A stretch of 60,007 nt of DNA, taken from assembly GCA_902826035.1 (NCBI GenBank), contig CADEDG010000004.1:1-60007 (forward strand), read 5' to 3'. Shown piece after piece: positions 8,733-16,581 of the stretch. The DNA comes from an uncultured Alphaproteobacteria bacterium. GTDB lineage: Bacteria > Pseudomonadota > Alphaproteobacteria > Caulobacterales > Aquidulcibacteraceae. A program made the position numbers and the translations under genes. The notes below the pieces were generated by a model. The model ran no database searches and was not told the DNA's origin. It was given only the letters and a program-made list of their open reading frames with translations. How positions within the stretch are numbered: position 1 is the first letter of the stretch; each line of letters starts with the position of its first letter.

Positions 8733-9449
8733 ATGCAGAAAGCACTCAGATCTCTCGTGATGTTCGGCTTTGCCGCGATCGTCGCGGCGACGCCAATGGC
8801 GCCGGCACGCGCGCAGATGACCGTCATTGATCCCACCAACCTGGCGCAGAACCTGCTGCAAGCCACACGCGCGCTCGAGCAGATCAACAACCAGATCCGC
8901 CAGATCGAGCAGGCGACGCAAATGCTGCGGCAGAACCCGCTGCAGCTCTCGCCCGAGCTAACCCAATCCATCTCTGAAGCGCGCGAACTCTTCAACACCG
9001 CCCAAGGCATCGCCTTCGAGGTCAATCAGGTCGGCGAAAACCTGCGCACGCTCTATCCCGAAACCTGGGAGGACTTCGATCTTGCAGGCGTGCTGCAGCA
9101 ATCCGAGCGCTGGGAGCAAGAGAGCCGCGAGAGCCTCCAGCGCGCCATGGAAGCGGAAGCGCGCGCCGCGCGTTCGATAGAAGGTTCACGTAATCGCATC
9201 GACCGCGCCTTGCAATCGTCATCAAGCGCCGAAGGCCAGACCGGCGCCATCCAGGCCAGCAACCAATTGCTCGGCGTCACCGCAAGCCAGCTTGCTGAAA
9301 TCCACGCGCTGCTGATTGCACAAGGGCGGGCGCTTGAAACCGAGCGAATGGAACGTCTCGCGCGCGAAGAACGCGCCCGTGAAATCCAGCGCCGCGCCTT
9401 TCCGACCGAAACCACGCGTTCAACCGAACCGGCGCGCACGGCGTTCTGA
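8733..9449 (+). CDS. trbJ: Conjugal transfer protein TrbJ (VirB5-like)
   Basis: This 238-residue periplasmic protein has a signal peptide ending ARAQ at about residue 28, then VIDPTNLAQNLLQATRALEQ and a long heptad-rich helix (QINNQIRQIEQATQMLRQ), the TrbJ signature. VirB5-like proteins sit at the pilus tip and help recipient contact. The start follows a GGAGAGGGACC ribosome binding site. trbL begins two bases after the stop, so the usual entry-exclusion gene trbK is absent. Confidence 0.9.
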   Translation: MQKALRSLVMFGFAAIVAATPMAPARAQMTVIDPTNLAQNLLQATRALEQINNQIRQIEQATQMLRQNPLQLSPELTQSISEARELFNTAQGIAFEVNQVGENLRTLYPETWEDFDLAGVLQQSERWEQESRESLQRAMEAEARAARSIEGSRNRIDRALQSSSSAEGQTGAIQASNQLLGVTASQLAEIHALLIAQGRALETERMERLAREERAREIQRRAFPTETTRSTEPARTAF

Positions 9450-9450
9450 C

Positions 9451-10479
9451 ATGGATCCGGCTTCCCTCAATTCGTTTCTCGACCAGTTCCTGGCGCTGGC
9501 GGATTCAGGCTTCGGCCTGATCCAAGGCGACGTCACCTATGTCCTGAATGCCTTGATCGTCATTTCGATTACGCTCGCTGGCGCGCAATGGGCGCTAGCC
9601 GGTGAAGCGCCGATGGCGCCGTTCTTCCGTAAAGTTCTGTTCGTCGGTCTCTTCGCCTTCCTCGTGAACAATTGGGCGAGCCTTTCCACCATCATCGTCC
9701 GATCCGGCGCGCAGCTTGGCCTCAACGCCGGCGGCAACGGCATGAGCATGGCCGACTTGCACAACCCGGGACGCGTCGGCCAGATCGGCGTCGAACTCTT
9801 CGGCCGCACCGCGGCGATGGCCGAAGGCATGAACATCTTCACCGATGCATTTGCGATGGCCACGATCTGGGTCTCGGCGGTGTTGGTGATGCTCGGCTTC
9901 TTCGTCCTCGCGATGCAGCTCTTCGTGTCGCTGATCGCATTCAAGCTCGGAAGTTTAGCTGCGTTCGTCGCGCTCCCTTGGGGCGTTTTCAACGGCACGT
10001 CCTGGGTCGCGGAGCGTCCGCTTGGCTGGGTCGCCGGCTGCGCAATCAGATTATTCGTTCTCGCCTTCATAGCTTCCATCGCCATCACTTTCGTCAACAC
10101 GCTGCCAGCAACGTTCACACTCAATGCCGGCGGCGTGCTCAATATCTTCCTGTTCGGCCTCACGGTGCTGGCGCTCGCGTGGTTCGCGCCCATGCTTGCG
10201 AGCGAAGTGGTGCAAGGCCAGCCGCATCTCTCTGGCTCTGACGCTATCCGCACCGGTGTTGGCGCAACCTTCGCCACCGCCGGCGGCGTCTACATGGCTC
10301 ACGCCGTCTACAAGGCCGTCAAAGGCGGCATGGTCGGCACATCGCGCCGCTTGAGCGGCCCCGGTCACAGCACTGGCGGAGGCGGGGGGCGAGGCGGTGG
10401 AAGCGGCGGCGCAGCACGCGCGCCCATCAATTACGGGGCCATGCAGCCCAAGCCCAGATCGTCCGGAGCCGGTCCATGA
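9451..10479 (+). CDS. trbL: Conjugal transfer protein TrbL (VirB6 family)
   Basis: This 342-residue polytopic inner-membrane channel component has six to seven hydrophobic segments between residues 25 and 265. The cytoplasmic tail is rich in Gly and Ser and ends with proline and lysine residues, as usual for TrbL. The ATG at 9451 lies directly after the trbJ stop; the same frame runs further upstream inside trbJ but is not TrbL-like there. Its stop overlaps trbF by ATGA. Confidence 0.92.
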   Translation: MDPASLNSFLDQFLALADSGFGLIQGDVTYVLNALIVISITLAGAQWALAGEAPMAPFFRKVLFVGLFAFLVNNWASLSTIIVRSGAQLGLNAGGNGMSMADLHNPGRVGQIGVELFGRTAAMAEGMNIFTDAFAMATIWVSAVLVMLGFFVLAMQLFVSLIAFKLGSLAAFVALPWGVFNGTSWVAERPLGWVAGCAIRLFVLAFIASIAITFVNTLPATFTLNAGGVLNIFLFGLTVLALAWFAPMLASEVVQGQPHLSGSDAIRTGVGATFATAGGVYMAHAVYKAVKGGMVGTSRRLSGPGHSTGGGGGRGGGSGGAARAPINYGAMQPKPRSSGAGP

Positions 10480-11159
10480 ACTTTTCCTTTCGCTCACCGG
10501 CCCGCTCGTACGCGGCCGCGCCCGCAGACACGCCTTACAAACGCGCGCAACAAGAGTGGGACGCGCGCATGGGTTCCGCGGTGCTGTCGGCACGTTCGTG
10601 GCGCTCCATCGCGTTTGGCGCTTTGGGGCTACTCGGCGTCAGTGTCATCTCACTCGTCGCCGTTGCGATGCAGCAACGCACCTTTGTACATGTTGTCGAA
10701 GTCAGCCCCGAAGGGCAGGTGATGAACGTGCGCGCCGCCGACGGCCGCTGGAACGCCACGGAGGCGCAAAAGGCCTATCATCTTGGTCAGTTCGTGAGGC
10801 TGGTTCGCTCCCTGCCGACCGATGGCGTGGTTCTCCGCGAAAACTGGCTGCAGGCTTACCGCTTTCTGACGCCGCAAGCGGCTGCGCAGCTCACCGAGAT
10901 CGCGCGTCAGGATGATCCGTTCCTCTCTCTCGGCCGGGTCGGCCGCACCGTGCACATTCGCTCCATCATCGCCCGCTCGAACAACGCCTGGGAGGTGACG
11001 TGGGTTGAGCGCGCCACGAACGCCACGGGGACGACCGATCCAGAGGTTTACTCGGGGGTCTTCACCCTGACGACGCGCGCGCCGCGCAACGCCGACGAGA
11101 TCGCCAACAACCCGCTGGGCCTCTTGATCTCTGATTTCTCCTGGAGCCGTGAACGATGA
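10476..11159 (+). CDS. trbF: Conjugal transfer protein TrbF (VirB8 family)
   Basis: This 227-residue bitopic inner-membrane protein has a short cytoplasmic N-terminus (PYKRAQQEWDARMGS), one membrane helix at about residues 44-66 and a periplasmic NTF2-like domain ending in NPLGLLISDFSWSRE, all typical of TrbF. It bridges the inner-membrane complex to the TrbG-TrbI core. Four-base ATGA overlaps at both ends show tight operon packing. Confidence 0.93.
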   Translation: MNFSFRSPARSYAAAPADTPYKRAQQEWDARMGSAVLSARSWRSIAFGALGLLGVSVISLVAVAMQQRTFVHVVEVSPEGQVMNVRAADGRWNATEAQKAYHLGQFVRLVRSLPTDGVVLRENWLQAYRFLTPQAAAQLTEIARQDDPFLSLGRVGRTVHIRSIIARSNNAWEVTWVERATNATGTTDPEVYSGVFTLTTRAPRNADEIANNPLGLLISDFSWSRER

Positions 11160-12010
11160 TCGCGCGCTGTTCTGCTTTCGCGCTCGTTGCCGCCAGCCTT
11201 GTGCTGGTCGCGGCCTCACCCGCCGATGCACAATCGCGACGCGCTCGCGCAGTAACGCCGGTCGAGACTTTGGCGGCCGCAAACTCTGCTGCGCGCCAAA
11301 GCCCAACGCGCGATGGTTTCGTGCAAGCGCGCCATGTGTACGCCTATCAAGCGGGCGCCATATACGAAGTGTACGCGCATCCAAATTACGTTTCGACGAT
11401 CCTCCTTGAGCCCGGTGAGGCTCTCACCGACATCGCCGCCGGCGACACTTCGCGCTGGATGGTGACGCAGGCCGAGAGCGAGACGGCGGAAAATCCGCGC
11501 ACAGTCGTGCTGGTGAAGCCGAATGCCAGCGGGCTTCGGACCAACATTGTGCTTATTACCGACCGGCGCACCTATCTCATCGAGGCGATAGCGCAGTCCG
11601 GGTCTGCTTATTCCGCCCAGATCGCGTGGTCATATCCTCCATCAGAAGCGACAGCGCCGGCTGCGCTGCTCGACAGCATCAATCTCAACTACAGGATACG
11701 CACCACGCGTGGCGCACGCCCCGCATGGCTGCCTGCGCGGGTGTTCGACGACGGGAGCCGCACTTGGATAGAGTTCGCGCCCGATGTCGAGGCGGGCGAT
11801 CTGCCGCCACTCTTTGCGGTGACAGGCGAGGGCGCCGAACTCGTCAACTACCGAACGCTGCAGGGGCCGTCCGGCCAGCGCTACATGATAGACCGCATCT
11901 TCGACGTCGCCGAACTTCGCTTAGGCACGCGCTCGCCAACGATCGTACGCATCGAGCGCAATCCGGTCGATCGCGTCCGCACGCGTTCACGGCACGGAGC
12001 GCGGCCATGA
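11156..12010 (+). CDS. trbG: Conjugal transfer protein TrbG (VirB9 family)
   Basis: This 284-residue periplasmic protein carries a signal peptide (ALVAASLVLVAASPADAQ) and the two-part VirB9/CagX fold: an N-terminal region with VYAYQAGAIYEVYAHP and LLEPGEALTDIAAGD, and a C-terminal region with RPAWLPARVFDDGSRTWIEF. With TrbI it forms the outer-membrane core ring. It is translationally coupled to trbF upstream and trbI downstream through ATGA overlaps. Confidence 0.94.
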   Translation: MIARCSAFALVAASLVLVAASPADAQSRRARAVTPVETLAAANSAARQSPTRDGFVQARHVYAYQAGAIYEVYAHPNYVSTILLEPGEALTDIAAGDTSRWMVTQAESETAENPRTVVLVKPNASGLRTNIVLITDRRTYLIEAIAQSGSAYSAQIAWSYPPSEATAPAALLDSINLNYRIRTTRGARPAWLPARVFDDGSRTWIEFAPDVEAGDLPPLFAVTGEGAELVNYRTLQGPSGQRYMIDRIFDVAELRLGTRSPTIVRIERNPVDRVRTRSRHGARP

Positions 12011-13107
12011 GCGCTACCGCTCACATCACGCCCCCAACTGAAGGGCCGCCCAACCTGGCAATCCGTGCGAAGCCGCCTTCACCGCGACGGCTATCGCGCA
12101 AGGTGCTGGTCGCGGGCATGTTGCTCGCCGGCGCTGTCGTAGCCTTCGCGCTGGTCAACGGGTTGTCTGAACGTCCCGATCGCCGCGCGGCGGAAGCCCA
12201 GCAGGTCGCTGCTGCGGGCGGCCCGCCGGAATCCATCCAGGGCGCCAGCGACCAGTACGGTGCCCACGATCTCGCGGGCGCCGACCTTGAATTGGCCGAC
12301 CCCGACCTGGAATTAACTTCCGAAGACACCACGGAGCTCCAGCCGCCGCGCGATCCTGCCTGGGCGAACCGCTCCAATGGAGGCGCAGGCGCCACTACCG
12401 CCGCGCCAGCGCCTGACCCTCAAGCCGTAGCGCGGACATCCCCGATCCTTTTCACTCGTGCTGATGGAGATAACGCCAGCGAAGACTCGGACGCGCGGTT
12501 GAATGCGCGTCTCACGCCACCTGGCTCACGCTATGAGATCAAGGCTGGCGATGTCATCCCAGCGGCGCTGGTCACCGCACTCAATTCTGATCTGCCAGGG
12601 CGCATCATCGCGCAAGTCACCGCACCGGTGTACGACACGGTGACAGGCCAGCATCTCCTCATCCCGCAGGGGTCCCGGCTGATCGGCACGTATGCGAACG
12701 GCACGCGTTATGGCGATCGTCGTCTGCTGCTGGTTTGGAATCGGCTCATCTTGCCGAATGGCTGGTCCATCAATCTTCAGGAAATGAACGCCACCGATCC
12801 CGGGGGCGCCTCCGGCCTTGCTGATCGCACGGACAACCATCTCGGCCGGCTTGGAATCGCTATCGGTCTCTCTGCCATCATCGGCGTCGTGGCCAACGAA
12901 GCCGAGGATGACGACGAAAACAATAACTCGCTGTCGCAAAGCGTTGGCGACGCCGCTGCGCAGCAAGCCGCCCAGACCGGCGCTCGCATCGTCGACCGTG
13001 AACTCGAAGTGCGTCCGACCTTGCGCGTGCGCGCCGGCGCGCCGGTGCGTGTCTTGGTGACGCGTGACATTGAACTTAGACCCTATCTCCCGCCGCGCAC
13101 GCCGTGA
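12007..13107 (+). CDS. trbI: Conjugal transfer protein TrbI (VirB10 family)
   Basis: This 366-residue protein spans the envelope: a proline-rich cytoplasmic start, a membrane helix near residues 37-57, an acidic and proline-rich periplasmic linker, then the VirB10 beta-barrel with YEIKAGDVIPAALVTALNSD, IPQGSRLIGTY and VLVTRDIELRPY. The start at 12007 overlaps the trbG stop; the frame is open further upstream inside trbG. It is the last recognisable secretion gene, and an HTH gene overlaps its stop. Confidence 0.95.
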   Translation: MSATAHITPPTEGPPNLAIRAKPPSPRRLSRKVLVAGMLLAGAVVAFALVNGLSERPDRRAAEAQQVAAAGGPPESIQGASDQYGAHDLAGADLELADPDLELTSEDTTELQPPRDPAWANRSNGGAGATTAAPAPDPQAVARTSPILFTRADGDNASEDSDARLNARLTPPGSRYEIKAGDVIPAALVTALNSDLPGRIIAQVTAPVYDTVTGQHLLIPQGSRLIGTYANGTRYGDRRLLLVWNRLILPNGWSINLQEMNATDPGGASGLADRTDNHLGRLGIAIGLSAIIGVVANEAEDDDENNNSLSQSVGDAAAQQAAQTGARIVDRELEVRPTLRVRAGAPVRVLVTRDIELRPYLPPRTP

Positions 13108-13325
13108 GGCGAAAGGATCTCCTTCCGCAGAAGGCTGTCGCCGACGAACTCTGTGTCAGCATCACCACGCTCTGGCGTGCACGCTCGAGTAAGCTTGAAG
13201 GCTTCCCGCCGCCGGTGATCGTTCAAGGCGCGGTGTTCTGGAAGAAGGCCGACCTCGACCAGCTGGAGGAGGCGCTCCTCAAGTTCAAAGGCCGCGGCGT
13301 CTTCGAACGCAATCGCGAGGCGTAA
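13104..13325 (+). CDS. Small HTH (AlpA/MerR-like) protein, possibly cut short by a stop codon
   Basis: This 73-residue protein has a winged-helix-like DNA-binding core: LLPQKAVADELCVSITTLWR followed by a basic segment and PPPVIVQGAVFWKKADLDQLEEAL. It resembles AlpA-type regulators that choose between excision and transfer functions. The GTG start overlaps the trbI stop as GTGA. The frame continues after the TAA at 13323-13325 for 29 more codons (basic, then proline-rich, ending QRDLFD) to a TAA at 13413-13415. That extension looks coding and suggests a nonsense mutation or read-through in an originally 102-residue protein. Confidence 0.7.
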   Translation: MRRKDLLPQKAVADELCVSITTLWRARSSKLEGFPPPVIVQGAVFWKKADLDQLEEALLKFKGRGVFERNREA

Positions 13326-13551
13326 CGGAAGCTCAAACGTCTGAAGGCTGCCAAACCTACCACGGGAAGCGCCAAGCCGCCGCCGCGTCCGCCGCAGCGC
13401 GATCTGTTCGACTAACGCTTTCCCGCGACTGAGCTGCTGGGGTGAAGGGTGGAATAGCCGTCTATGAAATCCGAGGCGCAGGTGGCCGGACTTTTGTTCT
13501 GGGGCTAACGGGGCTTTTCGCGCGGTTTGCGTCTCACCTCGGCTGCTCCGT

Positions 13552-13782
13552 GTTCGACCTCTGCCCGAGTAGGGCAAGGTCGAACATCATAGAGAGGGAC
13601 GCTCCGCGTCCCGACGCCAACTGGTCGGCCATCGCGCGCACCGCGGGTCAAGCGCTTGCCGCTTGATGCGCGGGAGCACGATGGCACTCGCACGTTCTGC
13701 GTCAGCGATGGAAGCCCAAGGGCGGAGACGCGCAAAAGCGCGGCTCCGTGCGCAGCACGACAGCGCGGCCCGCGAAGCGGGC
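13552..13782. other. Non-coding region with five or more inverted repeats (candidate oriT or structured RNA)
   Basis: No convincing gene lies between 13416 and 13792. Within it are several hairpin-forming repeats: 13552-13585 (arms GTTCGACCT and AGGTCGAAC with an inner GCCC/GGGC stem), 13596-13612 (GGGACGC and GCGTCCC), 13641-13673 (CCGCG, TCAAGCG and their complements), 13714-13723 (GCCC AA GGGC), 13724-13747 (GGAG..GCGC aaaa GCGC..CTCC) and 13768-13782 (GCCCGC GAA GCGGGC). The position between the transfer operon and the leftward cargo genes would suit an origin of transfer, a regulatory RNA or a transcription-termination zone. None has a strong T-run. The function is inference. Confidence 0.4.
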
Positions 13783-13792
13783 GACGCCCAAA

Positions 13793-14020
13793 TCAACGCC
13801 TTGGATCAGCCTCTGCGATCTCGCCCTCGATCAGTGCCATCAGCGCCATCCGATGATGCGCCGGCATTGCCGCGAAATCCTCCGTCGTCAGCATTGGGCC
13901 GCCTCTGCGCCGCAGCCGGCAGGCCGGCGTCTGGCCGAACGTCACGCCCTCAAGCTCAAATTCATCGCCGCCGATCTTCACGATCACCTTCGCCTCCCAC
14001 TCAATCAATCCACGGACCAT
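13793..14020 (-). CDS. Small hypothetical protein
   Basis: This 75-residue protein is not recognised. It contains a beta-rich start (VKIGGDEFELEGVTF), a basic segment and a helical end (HRMALMALIEGEIAEAD). It is the last gene of a tightly overlapping leftward unit (14814 to 13793), overlapping the membrane-protein gene by 20 bases, which supports it being real. It ends just before the structured non-coding region. Confidence 0.5.
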   Translation of the reverse strand: MVRGLIEWEAKVIVKIGGDEFELEGVTFGQTPACRLRRRGGPMLTTEDFAAMPAHHRMALMALIEGEIAEADPRR

Positions 14021-14249
14021 TGTAGAAACCTGCGTCGCGCCGCTGGGCCATCAGCCCACGATGGGCGCTCTCGGCAACGCACAGCAGAGCGAAGGCGAGG
14101 AGCGCCCACGCATACTGACCGAGACAGAAGAGAACGACCGCGCCGACGCGCAGCACGAAGCGATCGACCGCAAACCAGAGGCGAAGGGTCGCCCACATGG
14201 CGACCAGCACCAGCGCGTGCTGAAGGAGCGAGAGAGCGTCGTTCATCAT
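14001..14249 (-). CDS. Small membrane protein, hypothetical
   Basis: The ATG at 14249 gives 82 residues with two hydrophobic segments (LLQHALVLVAMWATLRLWFAV and VGAVVLFCLGQYAWALLAF), so it should be a two-helix inner-membrane protein. The frame is open upstream to 14429, but that extension is the antisense of the HNH gene. The start overlaps the HNH stop as ATGA, showing coupling. The role is unknown. Confidence 0.55.
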   Translation of the reverse strand: MMNDALSLLQHALVLVAMWATLRLWFAVDRFVLRVGAVVLFCLGQYAWALLAFALLCVAESAHRGLMAQRRDAGFYNGPWID

Positions 14250-14554
14250 CCGCCGCCCCGATAGAAGCCGCGTCCCCGCAGTTGAGAGCCGAACTTCTTG
14301 CGCCTTTCGTACTGACTCATCACCTCGCCGTTGAGGCGCTTCACCTTCCAGATCGCTTGGATGTCCCTGCGGGTCTTGGGCTTGTGGTGCGCGGGGCACA
14401 TAAGCTGGTCGGGCTTTGCCCAGAGCCACACTTGCGGCGTCGAATGCTCGCCAACGAGCCCTTCAGACTCTGTGCAGCCCTCGACGCAGCATCTGCGCCC
14501 CTGCTTCTCGTAGAGTTCATCGTATTCGCGCTGGGTGAGATAGAGTCGCGCCAT
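14246..14554 (-). CDS. HNH-type zinc nuclease, small
   Basis: This 102-residue protein has the order of small HNH endonucleases: CCVEGC as the first cysteine knuckle, GEHSTP as the catalytic His region, then MCPAHHKPKT with the second cysteine and paired histidines and a KVKRLNG end. The start at 14554 overlaps the upstream stop as TGATG. Stand-alone HNH proteins of this size occur in prophages and conjugative elements, where they may nick DNA at entry. Specificity is unknown. Confidence 0.7.
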   Translation of the reverse strand: MARLYLTQREYDELYEKQGRRCCVEGCTESEGLVGEHSTPQVWLWAKPDQLMCPAHHKPKTRRDIQAIWKVKRLNGEVMSQYERRKKFGSQLRGRGFYRGGG

Positions 14555-14814
14555 CACGTCTCGCGCGGCTCGTCGTCGACTTCGGGATAGGGGCGGGCCG
14601 TGCCGCACTTTTCGGCGAGCGCATTCAGACGCCGCTTGCGCGCGCGGACTTCCTCAGGATTTGGTTTTCCCGCGAGCAGCCACGCTCTCACGCTTCCCGC
14701 TTCGGCGATGCGTTCGCGAATACGTTGACGCTCTTCGCGCGTCGGCCAGCGATCGCGCTTCACGACACACCACGCGCTTCGGCAGAAACGGAATAAGAAT
14801 AAAGAGAAGCGCAC
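14554..14814 (-). CDS. Small basic hypothetical protein
   Basis: This 86-residue frame is the first of the leftward four-gene unit. From residue 18 on (VKRDRWPTREERQRIRERI) it is charged, arginine-rich and predicted helical, with no motif I know. The start is uncertain: the first 17 residues are hydrophobic and cysteine-rich, and a GTG inside the frame could be the real start. Overlap with the HNH gene supports expression as one unit. Confidence 0.45.
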   Translation of the reverse strand: MRFSLFLFRFCRSAWCVVKRDRWPTREERQRIRERIAEAGSVRAWLLAGKPNPEEVRARKRRLNALAEKCGTARPYPEVDDEPRET

Positions 14815-15029
14815 ATGCGCGGCCCTTCGTTTGAAGAAACGAGAGGGCCCGGCATGACGGCGCCAGGAGAGACAAGCCGTCAGCCGCTAGAACCAACACC
14901 GCCGTTTGCAGACAGCGTTGAACACGTCGCGCGCTTTGCAGCCGTTACCCGCCGGCTTGCTCGGATTGCTCCAAGCGCATGCGCGCGTTGGCATTGACAC
15001 TACCAGAACAAACATGGAACGCAAGCGAA

Positions 15030-15443
15030 ATGACGCGCGCCGATTGGATAGCGGCCGAACGCGCCTTCGACCGGCGCGAACCGCTGCCGAAGGAATACGA
15101 GATGGGCCAAGGCCGCTGGAGCAAATGGAGCGTCGGTGGCGAAGAACGCCACACGCTCGAATTCGGATTCACATACCGCTTCGACGTTCGCGCCGGTCCC
15201 AAGTCCAACGGTTTCCAACCAGATTTTTGGTATGCGGGTTCACGCGTGGGCTCGCTCGGTGAATTCCCGACGTTCGAAGCGGCCGCTCAAGCGTGCGAAG
15301 ATGAAGCACGCCGTTTAATCGAGCCGGCGCTCAAGTGTGGCGTTGCTGCGTACGACATCAAGCTCATCGCCGAGCAATGGGCGTTGTACTTGGCGCTTCC
15401 GCATCGACTGCGGTCCCGCAAGACGCGGACACGGTACAAATGA
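15030..15443 (+). CDS. Hypothetical protein
   Basis: The ATG at 15030 gives 137 residues; the frame is open from 14979. It starts MTRADWIAAERAFDRREPLP and has a tryptophan- and glycine-rich middle (GRWSKWSVGGEE, FGFTYRFDV) suggesting a small beta domain, then a helical C-terminus with basic residues. I recognise no family. It stands alone on this strand about 100 bases before the HNH-like gene. Confidence 0.45.
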   Translation: MTRADWIAAERAFDRREPLPKEYEMGQGRWSKWSVGGEERHTLEFGFTYRFDVRAGPKSNGFQPDFWYAGSRVGSLGEFPTFEAAAQACEDEARRLIEPALKCGVAAYDIKLIAEQWALYLALPHRLRSRKTRTRYK

Positions 15444-15540
15444 ATCGCGACGCGCCCCGCCCGAGTCGTCAGTCGGAGAGACTCAACGCAAGATAGCGGA
15501 CAGCAGGCGCCGACGCCCTAAGTTGGCGGGCGAGGGGCGC

Positions 15541-16581
15541 ATGTCTGTTGCGATGATAGAAGACGTGCTTCGTCTCCGCGACATCGCAAAGAGTTGCCCA
15601 CTCTGCGGACGCTATTTCAGTCGCGTCGGCAAGGACCTCGAGCACGTGTTCCCGAGGTGGCTGCAAAAGCGGCATAATCTGTGGACGCGCAGGCTGACGC
15701 TGCCAAACTTCGTGGGACGCAAATACAAGAGCATCCGCGTCTTCATTTGTCCGCGCTGCAACAATCAACGCTTCGGTGAACTCGAACGACTGATTTCGGG
15801 GCTAACCGCCAACGGCGATGCATTCGACGCCATGGCGGAAGTCGATGACCATCTGGTCGCTGCATGGCTCGGCAAGATCTTCTGGCTGCTCTGCCGAAAA
15901 AGCCATGTATCCATTGATCCAAAGGCACGAGGCGCTCCAAAGCCGACGCACGTATTGGACGGCGAAATCATGCGGGGCGTCACATACCTTGGTGCGATTG
16001 AACGGGCGCACGCGATGTCGCGTAGTATGTATGCGTGCTATCGCGGCGACCCGCCAATTCCGGAATACTTCTATTCCGAGCCCTATTCGCTCTACCGTTT
16101 TCGCATCGATACAAGCGATCCAAAGACTGAGGCATTTGACTTCAAGGACAACCCGATTGTTCTCGGCGCGGCCATCCGGACCGGGTCGTTTGGCGTCGTG
16201 TGTCTCTACGACGGCGGATTGCACCGCTTTTTCCGCTCGCACTGGCTGATGCCACTTTGGGGCAATGCGCTTCATCCCCATCAGTTCAACGAAGTGGTGG
16301 GCCGCATCTTCTATGACCAACTCGTGCTCGACGACGCGGCTCAGCAGGTGCAGTACTTCTGGAACCGACCGCTCAAAGCGGTTGTGGCCATGAACGCCAC
16401 GCGGCGCAGCTACAATCCATACTTGCAGGAAAATCACGATCCGCTCGCGTGCGCGGAATTTGTCGGTCGCTATGTCGGAGCCAAAGCTGCCGACCTTCTT
16501 ACCGAGGGCGGGAGAGACCTCCGCACCGCCCTAGTCGACGATGCAGGCAAGTTCCGACCGTATCCGCGTCAGGAGGCTTGA
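15541..16581 (+). CDS. HNH endonuclease-like protein with helical C-terminal region
   Basis: This 346-residue protein has an N-terminal HNH-like zinc module: CPLCGRYF, then DLEHVFPRWL holding the catalytic-type His, then ICPRCNNQRFGELE. The remaining 270 residues are tryptophan- and aromatic-rich and unfamiliar. The ATG at 15541 follows GAGGGG; the frame is open upstream to 15337, but that part is antisense-like. It converges with the cyclase-like gene, overlapping its stop by 13 bases. The size and context suggest a defence effector or anti-mobile-element nuclease; that is inference. Confidence 0.65.
   Translation: MSVAMIEDVLRLRDIAKSCPLCGRYFSRVGKDLEHVFPRWLQKRHNLWTRRLTLPNFVGRKYKSIRVFICPRCNNQRFGELERLISGLTANGDAFDAMAEVDDHLVAAWLGKIFWLLCRKSHVSIDPKARGAPKPTHVLDGEIMRGVTYLGAIERAHAMSRSMYACYRGDPPIPEYFYSEPYSLYRFRIDTSDPKTEAFDFKDNPIVLGAAIRTGSFGVVCLYDGGLHRFFRSHWLMPLWGNALHPHQFNEVVGRIFYDQLVLDDAAQQVQYFWNRPLKAVVAMNATRRSYNPYLQENHDPLACAEFVGRYVGAKAADLLTEGGRDLRTALVDDAGKFRPYPRQEA

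Noticed and set aside
13442-13796. Several short frames on both strands in the structured gap
   Set aside because: They cross the inverted repeats, lack ribosome binding sites and do not resemble proteins, so the gap is treated as non-coding.
15337-15540. Upstream extension of the HNH-like gene
   Set aside because: It overlaps the preceding gene in another frame and is serine/arginine-rich; the ATG at 15541 has GAGGGG before it.
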